Shown piece by piece: positions 1 to 9,327 of a stretch of DNA of 64,000 bases. The translations under genes and the position numbers were made by a program. This DNA is from Actinomycetota bacterium. GTDB lineage: Bacteria > Actinomycetota > Thermoleophilia > Solirubrobacterales > Solirubrobacteraceae. The notes below the pieces were generated by a model that did no database searches, had not been told where the DNA came from, and saw only the letters and a list, made by a program, of their open reading frames with translations. Where the stretch lies: the NCBI GenBank assembly GCA_018268595.1, contig JAFDWH010000026.1, forward strand, positions 278,744 to 342,743, in the 5' to 3' direction. Position 1 is the first letter of the stretch; the number at the start of each line of letters is the position of its first letter.

Positions 1-144
1 TCTCGCGCGCTGCTCGAGGCCGACCCGAATCTGCGCGGCGAGCTCAAGCGGCGCGGCTTCCTGACGCGCGACGCGCGCGCGAAGGAGCGCAAGAAGGCCG
101 GCCTCAAGAAGGCGCGCAAGCGGCCGCAGTTCTCGAAGCGCTAG
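1..144 (+). CDS. rpsI: 30S ribosomal protein S9, C-terminal 47 residues (partial)
   Basis: The reading frame is open from the first base and ends at TAG 142-144. The translated tail is rich in Lys and Arg and closes with KRPQFSKR, the hallmark C-terminus of bacterial uS9, the small-subunit protein whose tail reaches the P-site tRNA. The start lies outside the window, probably behind rplM in the usual L13-S9 operon. It is followed 37 bases later by glmM, which has its own promoter-like hexamer, so glmM need not depend on the ribosomal transcript. Confidence 0.93.
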   Translation, partial: SRALLEADPNLRGELKRRGFLTRDARAKERKKAGLKKARKRPQFSKR

Positions 145-181
145 TCGCGCTTCGACGCTCGAGCCCCTACGCTTCCCGCTC

Positions 182-1528
182 GTGGCCCGGCGGTTGTTCG
201 GCACGGATGGCGTTCGCGGCGTCGCCGGCGAGTTCCTGACGGCGGAGCTGACGCTCGCGCTCGGACGCGCGGCGACCGCGCGCGTCGCGCAGCAGGCGCA
301 GGACGGACGCCCGCGCGTGCTGGTGATCCGCGACACGCGCGCCTCGGGGGAGATGCTCGAAGCGGCCGTCGCGGCCGGCATCGCCGCGGCCGGCGGCGTC
401 GCGCTGCTCGGCGGCGTGCTGCCGACGCCGGCCGCCCCGCTGTTGATCCGTCGCTACGGCTTCGATCTCGGCGTCGTGCTGTCCGCCTCCCACAATCCGT
501 GGCGCGACAACGGCGTGAAGTTCTTCGGCGCCGACGGCGACAAGCTCTCCGACGCGGTCGAGGAGCAGATCGAGGCACTGCTGGAGGACGCGCCGGCGCC
601 GGCCGAGCCGGGCGGCGTCACGACGCTGCACGGGACGCTGGAGGACTACCTGCGCGAGCTGCACGTGCGCTTCAGAGACCTCGACCTGCACGGCCGTCGC
701 ATCCTGCTCGACTGCGCGAACGGCGCGACGCACCGCGCCGCGCCGGAGATCTTCCGCCGCCTCGGCGCGCACGTCGACGTGATCGCCGACGACCCCGACG
801 GCCGCAACATCAACGACGGCTGCGGCTCGACCCACGTCGAGCGGCTCGCGGAGGCGGTCCGGGCCGGCGGCCACGACGCCGGCTTCGCGTTCGACGGCGA
901 CGGCGACCGCGTGCTGGCGGTCGATCGCAACGGCGCGGTCGTGGATGGCGACGAGCTGATCGCGCTCGCGGCGCTGCACCTGAAGGCGCACGGCCGCCTC
1001 CCGGGCGACGGCGTTGCCGTCACGGTGATGGCGAACTACGGCTTCCACACCGCGATGGCGCAGGCCGGCATCGAGGTCGCCACGACGGCCGTCGGCGACC
1101 GCTACGTGCTGGAGGCGCTGCGCGAGCGCGGCTGGTCGCTCGGCGGCGAGCAGTCCGGCCACATCATCGAGCTCGGCTTCGCGCCCTCCGGCGACGGGAT
1201 CGCGAGCGCGCTGCTGACGCTCGAGGCGCTCGGCGGCGGCGACCTGGCGGAGCGGCACGCGATGGAGAAGCTGCCGCAGACGCTGGTGAACGTGCGCCTG
1301 TCGGATCGCGTGGCGGTCGAGCGGGCGGCCGCGGACGCGGAGATGACGGCCGCGGTCGCGCGCGAGCAGGACGCGCTCGCGGGCCGCGGGCGCGTGCTCG
1401 TGCGCGCCTCGGGCACCGAGCCGCTGCTGCGCGTGATGGTCGAGGCGCCGACCGCCGACGAGGCGGAGGCGGCCTGCGAGCGCCTCGTCGAGCGGGCGCA
1501 GGCGGCGGCCGTCGAAATGGCGCCGTAG
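182..1528 (+). CDS. glmM: phosphoglucosamine mutase GlmM
   Basis: Converts glucosamine-6-phosphate to glucosamine-1-phosphate in the cytoplasm, the second step towards UDP-GlcNAc for peptidoglycan. The protein has 448 residues, the normal family length. It starts with the GlmM signature RLFGTDGVRG, carries the phosphoserine loop SASHNP (active serine near residue 103), the metal loop DGDGDR near residue 240 and the C-terminal phosphate-binding RASGTEP. A GTG start at 182 is preceded by TACGCT (168-173) with an 8-base gap, which fits a leaderless transcript; no Shine-Dalgarno is visible. It is followed 68 bases later by glmS, the preceding step of the same pathway. Confidence 0.97.
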   Translation: MARRLFGTDGVRGVAGEFLTAELTLALGRAATARVAQQAQDGRPRVLVIRDTRASGEMLEAAVAAGIAAAGGVALLGGVLPTPAAPLLIRRYGFDLGVVLSASHNPWRDNGVKFFGADGDKLSDAVEEQIEALLEDAPAPAEPGGVTTLHGTLEDYLRELHVRFRDLDLHGRRILLDCANGATHRAAPEIFRRLGAHVDVIADDPDGRNINDGCGSTHVERLAEAVRAGGHDAGFAFDGDGDRVLAVDRNGAVVDGDELIALAALHLKAHGRLPGDGVAVTVMANYGFHTAMAQAGIEVATTAVGDRYVLEALRERGWSLGGEQSGHIIELGFAPSGDGIASALLTLEALGGGDLAERHAMEKLPQTLVNVRLSDRVAVERAAADAEMTAAVAREQDALAGRGRVLVRASGTEPLLRVMVEAPTADEAEAACERLVERAQAAAVEMAP

Positions 1529-1596
1529 CCGGCGGCGGTGCTGTCCGCGCGGCGGCGCGTGTACTAGGCTCTTCGAGTCCCCACGGAGGTTTCCCC

Positions 1597-3480
1597 ATGT
1601 GCGGCATCGTCGGCTACGTCGGCGCCCGGCCCGAAGGGCCGGCGGTCCGCGAGCAGCTGCTCGCCGGCCTCGAGAAGCTCGAATACCGCGGCTATGACAG
1701 CGCCGGCATCTCCGTCCTGAACGGCGCCGGCGTCGAGTCCGTGCGCGCGGTCGGCAACCTCGACGCGCTGCGCACCGCGATCGCCGCCCAGCCCGCCGGC
1801 GCCGCCACGTCCGCGGCCACGAGCGTCGCGCTCGCCGAGGCGGGCACGGGCATCGGCCACACGCGCTGGGCGACGCACGGCCGCGTCAGCGAGCGCAACG
1901 CGCATCCGCACACCGACGACGAGGATCGCGTGCACGTCGTCGTCAACGGGATCGTCGAGAACTACGTCGCGCTGCAGCGCGCGCTGCAGCAGGAGGGCGC
2001 CGTCTTCTCCTCCGAGACCGACGCGGAGGTGATCGCGCACCTCGTCGCCAAGCACTACGACGGCGACCTGGCCGCGGCGGTCCGCGCCGCCTACGGCGAG
2101 CTGGTCGGCCACTTCGCGTTCGTCGCGATGATCGTCGACGAGCCGGGCGTCCTCGTCGGCGCGCGGCGCGAGTGCCCGCTGGTCGTCGGGCGCGGGGAGG
2201 AGGAGCAGTTCCTCGCCTCCGCCGTGCCGGCGTTCCTCGCTCGCACGAGGCGCGTGCAGTACATCGAGGACGGCGAGATCGTCGTGCTGACGCCGTCCGG
2301 CGTCGAGTTCATGACTGCCGACGGCACGCCGGTCGAGCGCGAGGTGGTCGAGATCGACTGGGACGCCGAGACCGCCGAGAAGGGCGGCTACGAGACGTTC
2401 ATGCTCAAGGAGATCCACGAGCAGGCGTACGCCGTCGCCGAGACGGTCGCCGACCGCGCCGCGCGCGGGACCGGCATCGACCTCGGCGATCTCGGTGCGG
2501 TCGACGACGCGCTGCTGCGCGACGTGCGCCGGATCGTGATCGTCGCCTGCGGGACCTCCTACCACGCCGGCCTGATCGGCCGCTACGCGATCGAGGAGTG
2601 GGCGCGCGTGCCGGTCGAGATGGACGTCGCGTCCGAGTACCGCTATCGGAACCCGGTCGTCGGCGCCGGCGACCTCGTCGTCGGCATCTCGCAGTCGGGC
2701 GAGACGGCCGACACGCTCGCGGCGATGCGGCTCGCGCGCTCGCGCGGCGCGACCGTGCTGGGCATCACGAACGTGATGGGCTCGCAGATCACGCGCGACG
2801 CCGACGGGGTGCTGTTCACGCGCGCTGGGCTGGAGATCGGCGTCGCCGCGACGAAGACGTTCGTCAGCCAGGTCGCCGCGATGTACCTGCTCGCGCTGCG
2901 GCTGGCGGAGCTGCGCGAGACGCTCCCGCCGGCGCGCCTGACCGAGTTGGTGGGCGCGCTCAAGCACCTGCCGCACCACATCGCGGAGCTGCTCGAGCGC
3001 GACGGCGCGCAGATCGAGGCGATCGCGCAGGCCCACCACACGTCGGACTTCTTCCTCTACCTCGGACGCCACGTCGGGCTGCCGATCGCGCTCGAGGGCG
3101 CGCTGAAGCTGAAGGAGATCTCCTACATCGCGACCGACGCGTACGCCGCCGGCGAGATGAAGCACGGGCCGATCGCGCTGCTCGACGACGCGACGCCGGT
3201 CGTCTGCGTCGCGACCGACTCGCCGGTGCTCGACAAGGTCGTCTCCAACATGCAGGAGGTGCGCGTCCGCGGCGCGCACGTGATCGCGATCGTGACGCAG
3301 GGCAACGACGAGATCGCCGCGCACGCCGAGCAGGCGATCGAGATCCCGCAGACCGACTGGATGCTCGCGCCGCTGCTGGCGATCGTCCCGCTGCAACTGC
3401 TCGCCTACCACATCGCCCGCCTGCGCGGCCTCAACGTCGACCAGCCGCGCAACCTCGCGAAGACCGTCACCGTCGAGTAG
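1597..3480 (+). CDS. glmS: glutamine-fructose-6-phosphate aminotransferase (isomerizing), housekeeping copy
   Basis: Makes glucosamine-6-phosphate from fructose-6-phosphate and glutamine. The 627-residue protein begins MCGIVGYVG, so Cys2 is the N-terminal nucleophile of the glutaminase domain (about 1-240). Two SIS sugar-isomerase domains follow, with CGTSYHAG and SQSGETADT in the first, EGALKLKEISYI in the second and the terminal LAKTVTVE. ATG 1597 has a strong Shine-Dalgarno (GGAGG, 1585-1589), unlike most neighbours; a TAGGCT hexamer at 1565-1570 may be its -10. A second, divergent copy lies at 55022-56860. Its position next to glmM argues that this is the copy serving peptidoglycan. Confidence 0.97.
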   Translation: MCGIVGYVGARPEGPAVREQLLAGLEKLEYRGYDSAGISVLNGAGVESVRAVGNLDALRTAIAAQPAGAATSAATSVALAEAGTGIGHTRWATHGRVSERNAHPHTDDEDRVHVVVNGIVENYVALQRALQQEGAVFSSETDAEVIAHLVAKHYDGDLAAAVRAAYGELVGHFAFVAMIVDEPGVLVGARRECPLVVGRGEEEQFLASAVPAFLARTRRVQYIEDGEIVVLTPSGVEFMTADGTPVEREVVEIDWDAETAEKGGYETFMLKEIHEQAYAVAETVADRAARGTGIDLGDLGAVDDALLRDVRRIVIVACGTSYHAGLIGRYAIEEWARVPVEMDVASEYRYRNPVVGAGDLVVGISQSGETADTLAAMRLARSRGATVLGITNVMGSQITRDADGVLFTRAGLEIGVAATKTFVSQVAAMYLLALRLAELRETLPPARLTELVGALKHLPHHIAELLERDGAQIEAIAQAHHTSDFFLYLGRHVGLPIALEGALKLKEISYIATDAYAAGEMKHGPIALLDDATPVVCVATDSPVLDKVVSNMQEVRVRGAHVIAIVTQGNDEIAAHAEQAIEIPQTDWMLAPLLAIVPLQLLAYHIARLRGLNVDQPRNLAKTVTVE

Positions 3481-3489
3481 CGTCGCGCG

Positions 3490-5037
3490 ATGACGGCGCT
3501 GCCCGCCTGGCTCGAGCCGCTGCCGGACGCCGCCGCGCAGCGCGCGCTCGACGCGTGGGCGATCGAGCAGCGCCGCATTCCCGGACTGGAGCTGATGGAG
3601 CGGGCCGGGCGCGGGCTCGCGGAGCTGGTCGCGGCGCACGTCCCGGAGGGGGTGGTCGCGGTCGTGTGCGGGCGCGGCAACAACGGCGGGGACGGCTTCG
3701 TCGCCGCGCGCGCGCTGCGCGAGGCCGGCCGCGAGGTGGACGTGCAGCTGCTGGGAGCGCCGCGCGACCTGCGCGGCGACGCGCTCGCGAACTGCGAGCG
3801 GCTGCCGGGCGCCCCGCCGCGCCCGTTCAACCCCGGCTCGCTGATGGAGGTGGCGGGGATCGTGGACGCGGTGCTGGGAACCGGCTCGACGGGCGTGCCG
3901 CGCGACGCGGCGCTCGACGCGGTCGAGACGATGGTCGCTGCGGCCGAGCGGGGGATCCCGGTCGTCGCCTGCGACGTGCCGAGCGGCGTCGACGCCTCGA
4001 CCGGGGAGGTCGCCGGGCCGGCGGTGCGCGCGGTCGCGACCGCGACCTTCCACGCCGCCAAGCCGGGCCTGTGGATCGCGCCGGGCAAGCAGCACGCCGG
4101 CGAGGTCGCCGTCGTCGAGATCGGCATCCCGGCCGACGGGCGGCCCGAGGAGGGCGGCGCGCGGATCGGGCTGATCGGCGACGGCGCCGTCGCCGCGCTG
4201 CCGCAGCGCGGACCGGAGGCGACCAAGTTCGACGGCGGCAGCGTGCTCGTGTGCGGCGGCTCGACGGGGTTGACGGGCGCGCCCTCGCTGGCCGCGACGG
4301 GCGCCGCGCGCGCCGGCGCCGGCTACGTCACGGCGCTCGTGCCGGCGTCGCTCAACCTCGTCTTCGAGCTGCGCGACGCGGAGGTGATGAGCGTGCCGCT
4401 GGCGGACGCGGGCGGGGCGCTCGCGCCGGAGGCGCTGGAGCAGGCGCTGGCGCGCTGCGAGCGGGCGGACGCGCTCGTGCTGGGCCCCGGCCTGGGCCGC
4501 TCCGAGGGCGTCGCCGCGTTCGCGCGCGAGCTGGCCGCGCAGGCGCCGCTGCCGCTGCTGCTCGACGCCGACGGCCTCAACGCGCACGCCGCCGACGGCG
4601 CGCTGGAGGCGCTCGCGCGGCGCGCGGCGCCCACGGTCCTCACGCCGCACGGCGGCGAGCTGGCGCGCCTGCTCGGGGTCGAGAGCGACGCGGTGCGCGC
4701 GCGCCGGCTCGCGTGCGCGCGCGAGCTGGCGGAGCGCGCCGGTGCGGTCGTGGTGCTGAAGGGCGACGACTCGCTCGTAGTCGAGCCCGGTGCGGACGGC
4801 CGCGTGGGCGTGAGCCGCGGCGACGCGCCCGCGCTCGCGACGGCCGGCACCGGCGATGTGCTGGCGGGCGCGATCGGGGCGCTGCTGGCGCGCGGCGTCG
4901 AGCCGTTCGCGGCCGCGTGCGCGGGGGTCGAGCTGCACCGCCGTGCGGGGCGGCTCGTCGGCGCGCGCGTCGGCGTCGAGGGCGCGCTGGCGCGGGACGT
5001 GATCGCGATGCTGCCGTACGCCCGTCGTGACGGGTAG
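3490..5037 (+). CDS. nnr: bifunctional NAD(P)H-hydrate epimerase / ADP-dependent dehydratase
   Basis: Repairs damaged NAD(P)H hydrates. The 515-residue protein joins the YjeF_N epimerase domain (about 1-215, with GRGNNGGDGFVAAR near residue 58) to the YjeF_C ribokinase-like dehydratase domain (about 220-515, with LGPGLGRS, LTPHGGE and the nucleotide-site motif AGTGDVLAG near residue 456). Both domains look complete. It starts 9 bases after glmS stops and is likely read from the same transcript. This gene commonly sits beside alr, as here, with one small CBS gene between them. Confidence 0.95.
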   Translation: MTALPAWLEPLPDAAAQRALDAWAIEQRRIPGLELMERAGRGLAELVAAHVPEGVVAVVCGRGNNGGDGFVAARALREAGREVDVQLLGAPRDLRGDALANCERLPGAPPRPFNPGSLMEVAGIVDAVLGTGSTGVPRDAALDAVETMVAAAERGIPVVACDVPSGVDASTGEVAGPAVRAVATATFHAAKPGLWIAPGKQHAGEVAVVEIGIPADGRPEEGGARIGLIGDGAVAALPQRGPEATKFDGGSVLVCGGSTGLTGAPSLAATGAARAGAGYVTALVPASLNLVFELRDAEVMSVPLADAGGALAPEALEQALARCERADALVLGPGLGRSEGVAAFARELAAQAPLPLLLDADGLNAHAADGALEALARRAAPTVLTPHGGELARLLGVESDAVRARRLACARELAERAGAVVVLKGDDSLVVEPGADGRVGVSRGDAPALATAGTGDVLAGAIGALLARGVEPFAAACAGVELHRRAGRLVGARVGVEGALARDVIAMLPYARRDG

Positions 5038-5049
5038 GCTTCGCGCCCG

Positions 5050-5511
5050 ATGCCGACCGTCGCCGAGATCATGGAGCGCGACCCCGTGACCGTGCGTCCG
5101 GAGGACACGGTCGAGGCGCTGCTGCGCACGCTGCGCGAGCACGAGCTGCCCGGCGTCCCCGTCGTCAACGGCGGCGGCCGCTGCATCGGGATCGTGACCG
5201 AGTCCGACCTTGTGCTGCGCGACGAGGAGGAGGACCTGCGCCTGCCGCTGCACATCGACCTGTTCGGCGGGACGATCTTCCTCGGACCGGTCAAGCGCTT
5301 CGAGGACCGCCTCAAGAAGGCGATCGCGGCGACCGTCGAGGACATGATGACGCGCGACCCGATCGTGGTCGCGCCCGACACCGACGTGCACGAGGCGGCG
5401 CGGCTGATCGCCGAGCACCGTCACAACCGCCTGCCCGTGGTCGAGCACGGCCGGCTGGTCGGCGTCGTCACGCGCCTCGACGTGCTCGAGGCGATCGTCG
5501 CCGCGGAGTAG
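5050..5511 (+). CDS. CBS-domain pair protein
   Basis: A 153-residue cytoplasmic protein made almost entirely of two CBS motifs: residues about 1-60 (IMERDPVTVRPEDTVE) and about 95-150 (MMTRDPIVVAPDTDVHEAA). A CBS pair forms an adenosine-nucleotide binding module. No catalytic domain is attached, so its effector and partner are unknown. ATG 5050 follows TAGGCT (5035-5040, overlapping the nnr stop codon) by 9 bases, so it may have its own leaderless transcript inside the nnr-alr run. The alr gene starts 3 bases after its stop. Confidence 0.85.
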   Translation: MPTVAEIMERDPVTVRPEDTVEALLRTLREHELPGVPVVNGGGRCIGIVTESDLVLRDEEEDLRLPLHIDLFGGTIFLGPVKRFEDRLKKAIAATVEDMMTRDPIVVAPDTDVHEAARLIAEHRHNRLPVVEHGRLVGVVTRLDVLEAIVAAE

Positions 5512-5514
5512 CCG

Positions 5515-6693
5515 ATGGCGCGACGCGCGCTCGCGCGGGTCAACCTCGCCGCCGTCGAGCGCAACTGCGAGCGGCTGCGCTTCGCAGCCGGCCCGCACAC
5601 CGCGCTGTGCGCGGTCGTGAAGGCGAACGGCTACGGGCACGGGGCCGTCCCGGTCGCGCGGGCGGCGCTCGCGGGCGGGGCGAGCTGGCTGGCGGTCGCG
5701 GCCGCCGGCGAGGCGACCGAGCTGCGCGCCGCCGGGATCGAGGCGCCCATCCTGACGATGGGCGCGCTGAGCGCCGAGGAGCTGCCGCTCGCGCTCGCGG
5801 CGCACGCCGACGTGGTCGCGTGGCGGCCCGCGTTCGTGCAGGCGCTGCGCCGCTGCCGCCACGCATGGCCGGGCGACGGGCCGATCCGCGTGCACGTGAA
5901 GCTCGACGTCGGCATGGGCCGGCTGGGGATCCGGGACGCGGACGAGCTGCTGCGGGTCGCCGAGCAGGTCGAGGCGGCCGACGAGCTGGAGCTGGTCGGG
6001 GCGATGACGCACCTGCCGTGCGCCGACGAGGATCCCGAGCGCACGCGCGCGGAGGTCGCCCGCTTCGCCGCGTTCGGCGAGCGGCTGCGGGCGCTCAAGC
6101 CGGGCGCGATCCTGCACGCCGCGAACAGCGCCGCGACGCTCGCGCTGCCGGAGGCGCGCCTCGACATGGTGCGCTGCGGCGTGGCGATCTACGGCCTCGA
6201 CCCGTTCGGCGCCGACGCCGCCGCGCACGACCTCGAGCCGGCGCTCGCGCTGCGCTCGTACGTCGCCGCGCTGAAGCCGCTCTCGCCGGGCGAGAGCGTC
6301 GGGTACGGCGCCACGTTCGTCGCGCGCGAGCCGACCTGGATCGCGACGCTGCCGATCGGCTACGGCGACGGCTTCCGCCGCGCCTTCTCCGACAACGCCG
6401 AGGTGCTGATCGGCGGTCGCCGGCATCCGCTCGTCGGGCGCGTGAGCATGGACAACATGACCGTCGACCTCGGACCGCACCCCGGCGCCATCGTCGAGGG
6501 CGAGGAGGCGGTGCTGCTCGGCCGCCAGGGCGACGAGCGGATCACGGCCGAGGAGCTGGCCGGCCGCATCGACACGATCAACTACGAGATCACGACCGCG
6601 CTGACCGCGCGGCCCACGCGCGCCTACGACAGCGACGGGATCCCGCTCGCCGGCGACGGGCGTCCGCGCGAGGGCCGCGAGACGCCCGCATGA
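5515..6693 (+). CDS. alr: alanine racemase
   Basis: A PLP enzyme that makes D-alanine for peptidoglycan cross-links. The 392-residue protein has the PLP-lysine motif VVKANGYGHG (Lys36) near the N-terminus of the TIM-barrel domain, and the C-terminal beta domain with SVGYGATF (catalytic tyrosine) and RVSMDNMTVDLG. The length matches the family. It starts 3 bases after the CBS gene and its TGA overlaps the ATG of the next gene (ATGA at 6690-6693), implying translational coupling to the nucleotidyltransferase. Confidence 0.96.
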   Translation: MARRALARVNLAAVERNCERLRFAAGPHTALCAVVKANGYGHGAVPVARAALAGGASWLAVAAAGEATELRAAGIEAPILTMGALSAEELPLALAAHADVVAWRPAFVQALRRCRHAWPGDGPIRVHVKLDVGMGRLGIRDADELLRVAEQVEAADELELVGAMTHLPCADEDPERTRAEVARFAAFGERLRALKPGAILHAANSAATLALPEARLDMVRCGVAIYGLDPFGADAAAHDLEPALALRSYVAALKPLSPGESVGYGATFVAREPTWIATLPIGYGDGFRRAFSDNAEVLIGGRRHPLVGRVSMDNMTVDLGPHPGAIVEGEEAVLLGRQGDERITAEELAGRIDTINYEITTALTARPTRAYDSDGIPLAGDGRPREGRETPA

Positions 6694-8108
6694 GCGACGA
6701 GCCGCTCGCGATCGCCCGCGACGCGCTCGCCGGCACGCGCGCCTGGCTCGTCGGCGGCGCCGTGCGCGACCGGCTGCTCGGGCGCGACGGCCGCGGGCTC
6801 GACCTCGACCTCGCGGTCGGCGGCGACGTCGAGGCGGCCGCGCGGACGCTCGCGCGCGCGGCGCGCGCGGCCGTCTTCGCGCTGTCGGAGGACTTCGGCG
6901 CGTGGCGCGTCGTCGCGCGCGGCGGCGCCTGGCAGGCCGATCTCTCGCCGCTGCTCGGCGAGACGATCGAGCAGGACCTGCTGCAGCGCGACTTCACGAT
7001 CAACGCGATCGCCGAGCCGCTCGCCGGCGGCGCGCCGGTCGACCCGACCGGCGGGCGCGAGGACCTCGCCGCGCGGCGGCTGCGGATGGTCGCGCCGGCG
7101 GCGTTCGCCGCCGACCCGCTGCGCGTGCTGCGCCTGCCGCGCTTCGCGTGCGAGCTGGCGCTGGCGGTCGAGCCGGCGACGATCGCCGCCGCCGCCTGGC
7201 ACGCCGGCGCGCTCGCCGGCGTCGCGGCCGAGCGCGTCTTCGGCGAGCTGAAGCGGATCGTCGCCTCGCCCGACCCGCTCGCGGGCATCGAGCTGATGGA
7301 GCGCGTCGGAGCCGTCGACGCGGTGCTGCCCGAGCTGGCCGCGCTCGCCGGCGTCGAGCAGAGCGCCTACCACCACCTCGACGTCTACGGCCACACGCTC
7401 GCCGTGCTGGCGGAGGCGGTCGCGCTCGAGCGCGACCCGGTCGCGGTCTTCGGCGAGCAGCACGGCGTCGCCGTCGCCGGACTGCTCGCCGAGCCGCTCG
7501 CCGACGAGCTGACGCGCGGCGCCGCGCTGCGCTTCGGCGCCCTCTTCCACGACGTCGCCAAGCCGCAGACGCGCACCGTCTCGGACGAGGGGCGCGTCTC
7601 GTTCTGGCACCACGACAGCCAGGGGGCGGAGGTCTCGCGCGAGATCCTCGCGCGGATGCACGCGAGCGAGCGGCTGCGCGCGCACGTCGCCGCGCTCGCG
7701 CGCCACCACCTGCGGCTCGGCTTCCTCGTCAGAGAGCGCCCGCTGCCGCGGCGCGTCGAGTACCGCTACCTGAAGGCGTGCGAGCCGGTCGAAGTCGACG
7801 TCACGCTGCTGTCGGTCGCCGACCGGCTCGCGACGCGCGGGCGCAGATCGGACGAGGCGATCGCGAAGCACCTCCAGCTCGCGCGCGAGCTGATCGGGCC
7901 TGCGCTCGCGTGGCGCGCGCAGGGGCCGCCGCCGGCGCTCGTGCGCGGCGACGAGCTGGCGGACGCGCTCGGGATCGCGCGCGGCCCGCGGCTCGGCACG
8001 CTGCTGGCGGAGCTGGAGGAGGCGGCGTACGCGGGGGAGGTGGCGACGCGCGCGGACGCGATCGCCTACGCGCGCACGCTGCTGGAGCCGGGCGAGGCCG
8101 GCGCGTAG
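6690..8108 (+). CDS. CCA-adding/poly(A) polymerase-family tRNA nucleotidyltransferase with HD domain
   Basis: A 472-residue class II nucleotidyltransferase. The N-terminal head has WLVGGAVRDRLLG followed by the metal-binding DLDLAVGG; the neck contains QRDFTINAIA and RVLRLPRFA; the C-terminal half has an HD phosphohydrolase motif, FHDVAKPQTR, near residue 290. Bacterial CCA enzymes with an HD domain mature or repair tRNA 3' ends, and the tRNA-Pro in this window lacks an encoded CCA. Whether it adds CCA or poly(A) cannot be told from sequence alone. The start overlaps alr, and the last 43 bases overlap the convergent peptidase gene. Confidence 0.88.
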   Translation: MSDEPLAIARDALAGTRAWLVGGAVRDRLLGRDGRGLDLDLAVGGDVEAAARTLARAARAAVFALSEDFGAWRVVARGGAWQADLSPLLGETIEQDLLQRDFTINAIAEPLAGGAPVDPTGGREDLAARRLRMVAPAAFAADPLRVLRLPRFACELALAVEPATIAAAAWHAGALAGVAAERVFGELKRIVASPDPLAGIELMERVGAVDAVLPELAALAGVEQSAYHHLDVYGHTLAVLAEAVALERDPVAVFGEQHGVAVAGLLAEPLADELTRGAALRFGALFHDVAKPQTRTVSDEGRVSFWHHDSQGAEVSREILARMHASERLRAHVAALARHHLRLGFLVRERPLPRRVEYRYLKACEPVEVDVTLLSVADRLATRGRRSDEAIAKHLQLARELIGPALAWRAQGPPPALVRGDELADALGIARGPRLGTLLAELEEAAYAGEVATRADAIAYARTLLEPGEAGA

Positions 8109-9295
8109 CGCTGCGCGAGCCGTCGCGCGATTGCGGTGCAGAGCGTGACCGCGTCGCTGACGCGGTCGTGATCGACGTTCTCGGCCGTGTCCGTCGGCCA
8201 GTGGTAGTTGGCGGGGACCTTCAGCTCCGTCACCGAGCCGATCGCGGCGGTCGGGTAGCCGGCGCGCAGCGCGATCAGGCCGTCGGTCGCGTTGCGGAAG
8301 CGCAGCCCGCGCCCCAGCTCGACGCCGCTCTCCTGCGCGCACGCGGCGACCAGCGTCTTGAAGTCGTCCGGGTAGTCGCGCATCCGCAGCATCCCCTCGC
8401 CCTCGATCAGCGTGAGCTGCGGCGAGCCGACCGTGTCGACGCACACGACGTGCGTCCGCTCGGGCGGCAGCGCGGCGAAGTGCCGGCGCGCGAACGCCTG
8501 CATGCCCTCCATGAAGCTCTCCTCCGAGCCGGTCGAGACGAGCAGCACGCGCAGCCCCTCGAGCGGCTCCTCCGCCAGCTCCGTCGCGAGCCCGAGCAGC
8601 GTCGCCACGCCGGTCAGGTTGTCGTTCGCGCCGGGGACGGCGCCGCGCGCGCCGATCTCCGCGAACGTCGCGGCCGAGCCGAGCGCGAACGCGCTGCCAC
8701 ACGCGAGCGCGCGGCGGCGGCCGGTCAGCGCGCCGAGCGCGATCAGCAGCGGCCCCGCGATCACCGGCGCCATCAGCGGCGGCGAGGTGTTCGTGCGCGC
8801 CAGCAGACCGGGGAAGAGGCGATCGACGAGCGGCAGCACGCCGGGGTGGAACAGCAGCCCCCAGTGCGCCGCGTCGTGGTGGGCGACGAACACGAGCGTG
8901 CGCTCGGCCTGGCGGTCGCCCGTCTCGGCGACGACGTTCCACGTCGGCCGGCTGGGCAGGAAGCGGCGCCGGAACCACAGCTTCCCGCCGCCGACGTCGT
9001 CCCAGATCGCCGCCGCCGCGAGCGCGCCGAGCGCGGCCGCGAGCGCACGGCCGCCCGCGCGCGGCACCGCGCGGCGCGCCAGCAGCCCGGCCGCGCCGGC
9101 GAGCGCGTTCGGCACGCCGAGCGGGAACCAGTAGCCGCCGTGCGCGCGCTCCTCCTCGATCCGCACGTCGCAGCCGAACTCGGCGAGCTGCGCCGCGATC
9201 CACTGCGCCGCTTCGCGCTCGCCCGGCGAGGCGGACGGGCGGTCGATCGCCGCCAGATGGGCGATCGCCTGGCGCAGGTGGGTGCGGTCGGCCAC
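8066..9295 (-). CDS. M28-family zinc aminopeptidase-like protein with two membrane segments
   Basis: A 409-residue protein. After about 55 residues there are two hydrophobic stretches (about 55-80 and 85-110), then an M28 core with the co-catalytic zinc ligand set: HHDAAHWG, the NDN loop GANDNLTG, an EE/E loop (GSEESFMEG) and CVDTVGSP. The conserved metal ligands suggest an active membrane-tethered di-zinc peptidase; the substrate is unknown. GTG 9295 is preceded by TAGCCT (9306-9311), 10 bases upstream, divergent from the HIT gene. Its 3' end runs 43 bases into the convergent tRNA nucleotidyltransferase gene. Confidence 0.82.
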   Translation of the reverse strand: MADRTHLRQAIAHLAAIDRPSASPGEREAAQWIAAQLAEFGCDVRIEEERAHGGYWFPLGVPNALAGAAGLLARRAVPRAGGRALAAALGALAAAAIWDDVGGGKLWFRRRFLPSRPTWNVVAETGDRQAERTLVFVAHHDAAHWGLLFHPGVLPLVDRLFPGLLARTNTSPPLMAPVIAGPLLIALGALTGRRRALACGSAFALGSAATFAEIGARGAVPGANDNLTGVATLLGLATELAEEPLEGLRVLLVSTGSEESFMEGMQAFARRHFAALPPERTHVVCVDTVGSPQLTLIEGEGMLRMRDYPDDFKTLVAACAQESGVELGRGLRFRNATDGLIALRAGYPTAAIGSVTELKVPANYHWPTDTAENVDHDRVSDAVTLCTAIARRLAQRYAPASPGSSSVRA

Positions 9296-9327
9296 GACCG
9301 TCCGCAGGCTACCGATATGCTCGCGAC

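Noticed and set aside
1564..6480. A 1,638-codon open frame on the minus strand, and similar very long antisense frames elsewhere (for example 16809-19721, 21643-24939, 51165-55382)
   Set aside because: They lie opposite well-recognised genes, their residues are Arg, Ala, Asp and His runs expected from the reverse of GC-rich codons, and no family motif appears. They are composition artefacts.
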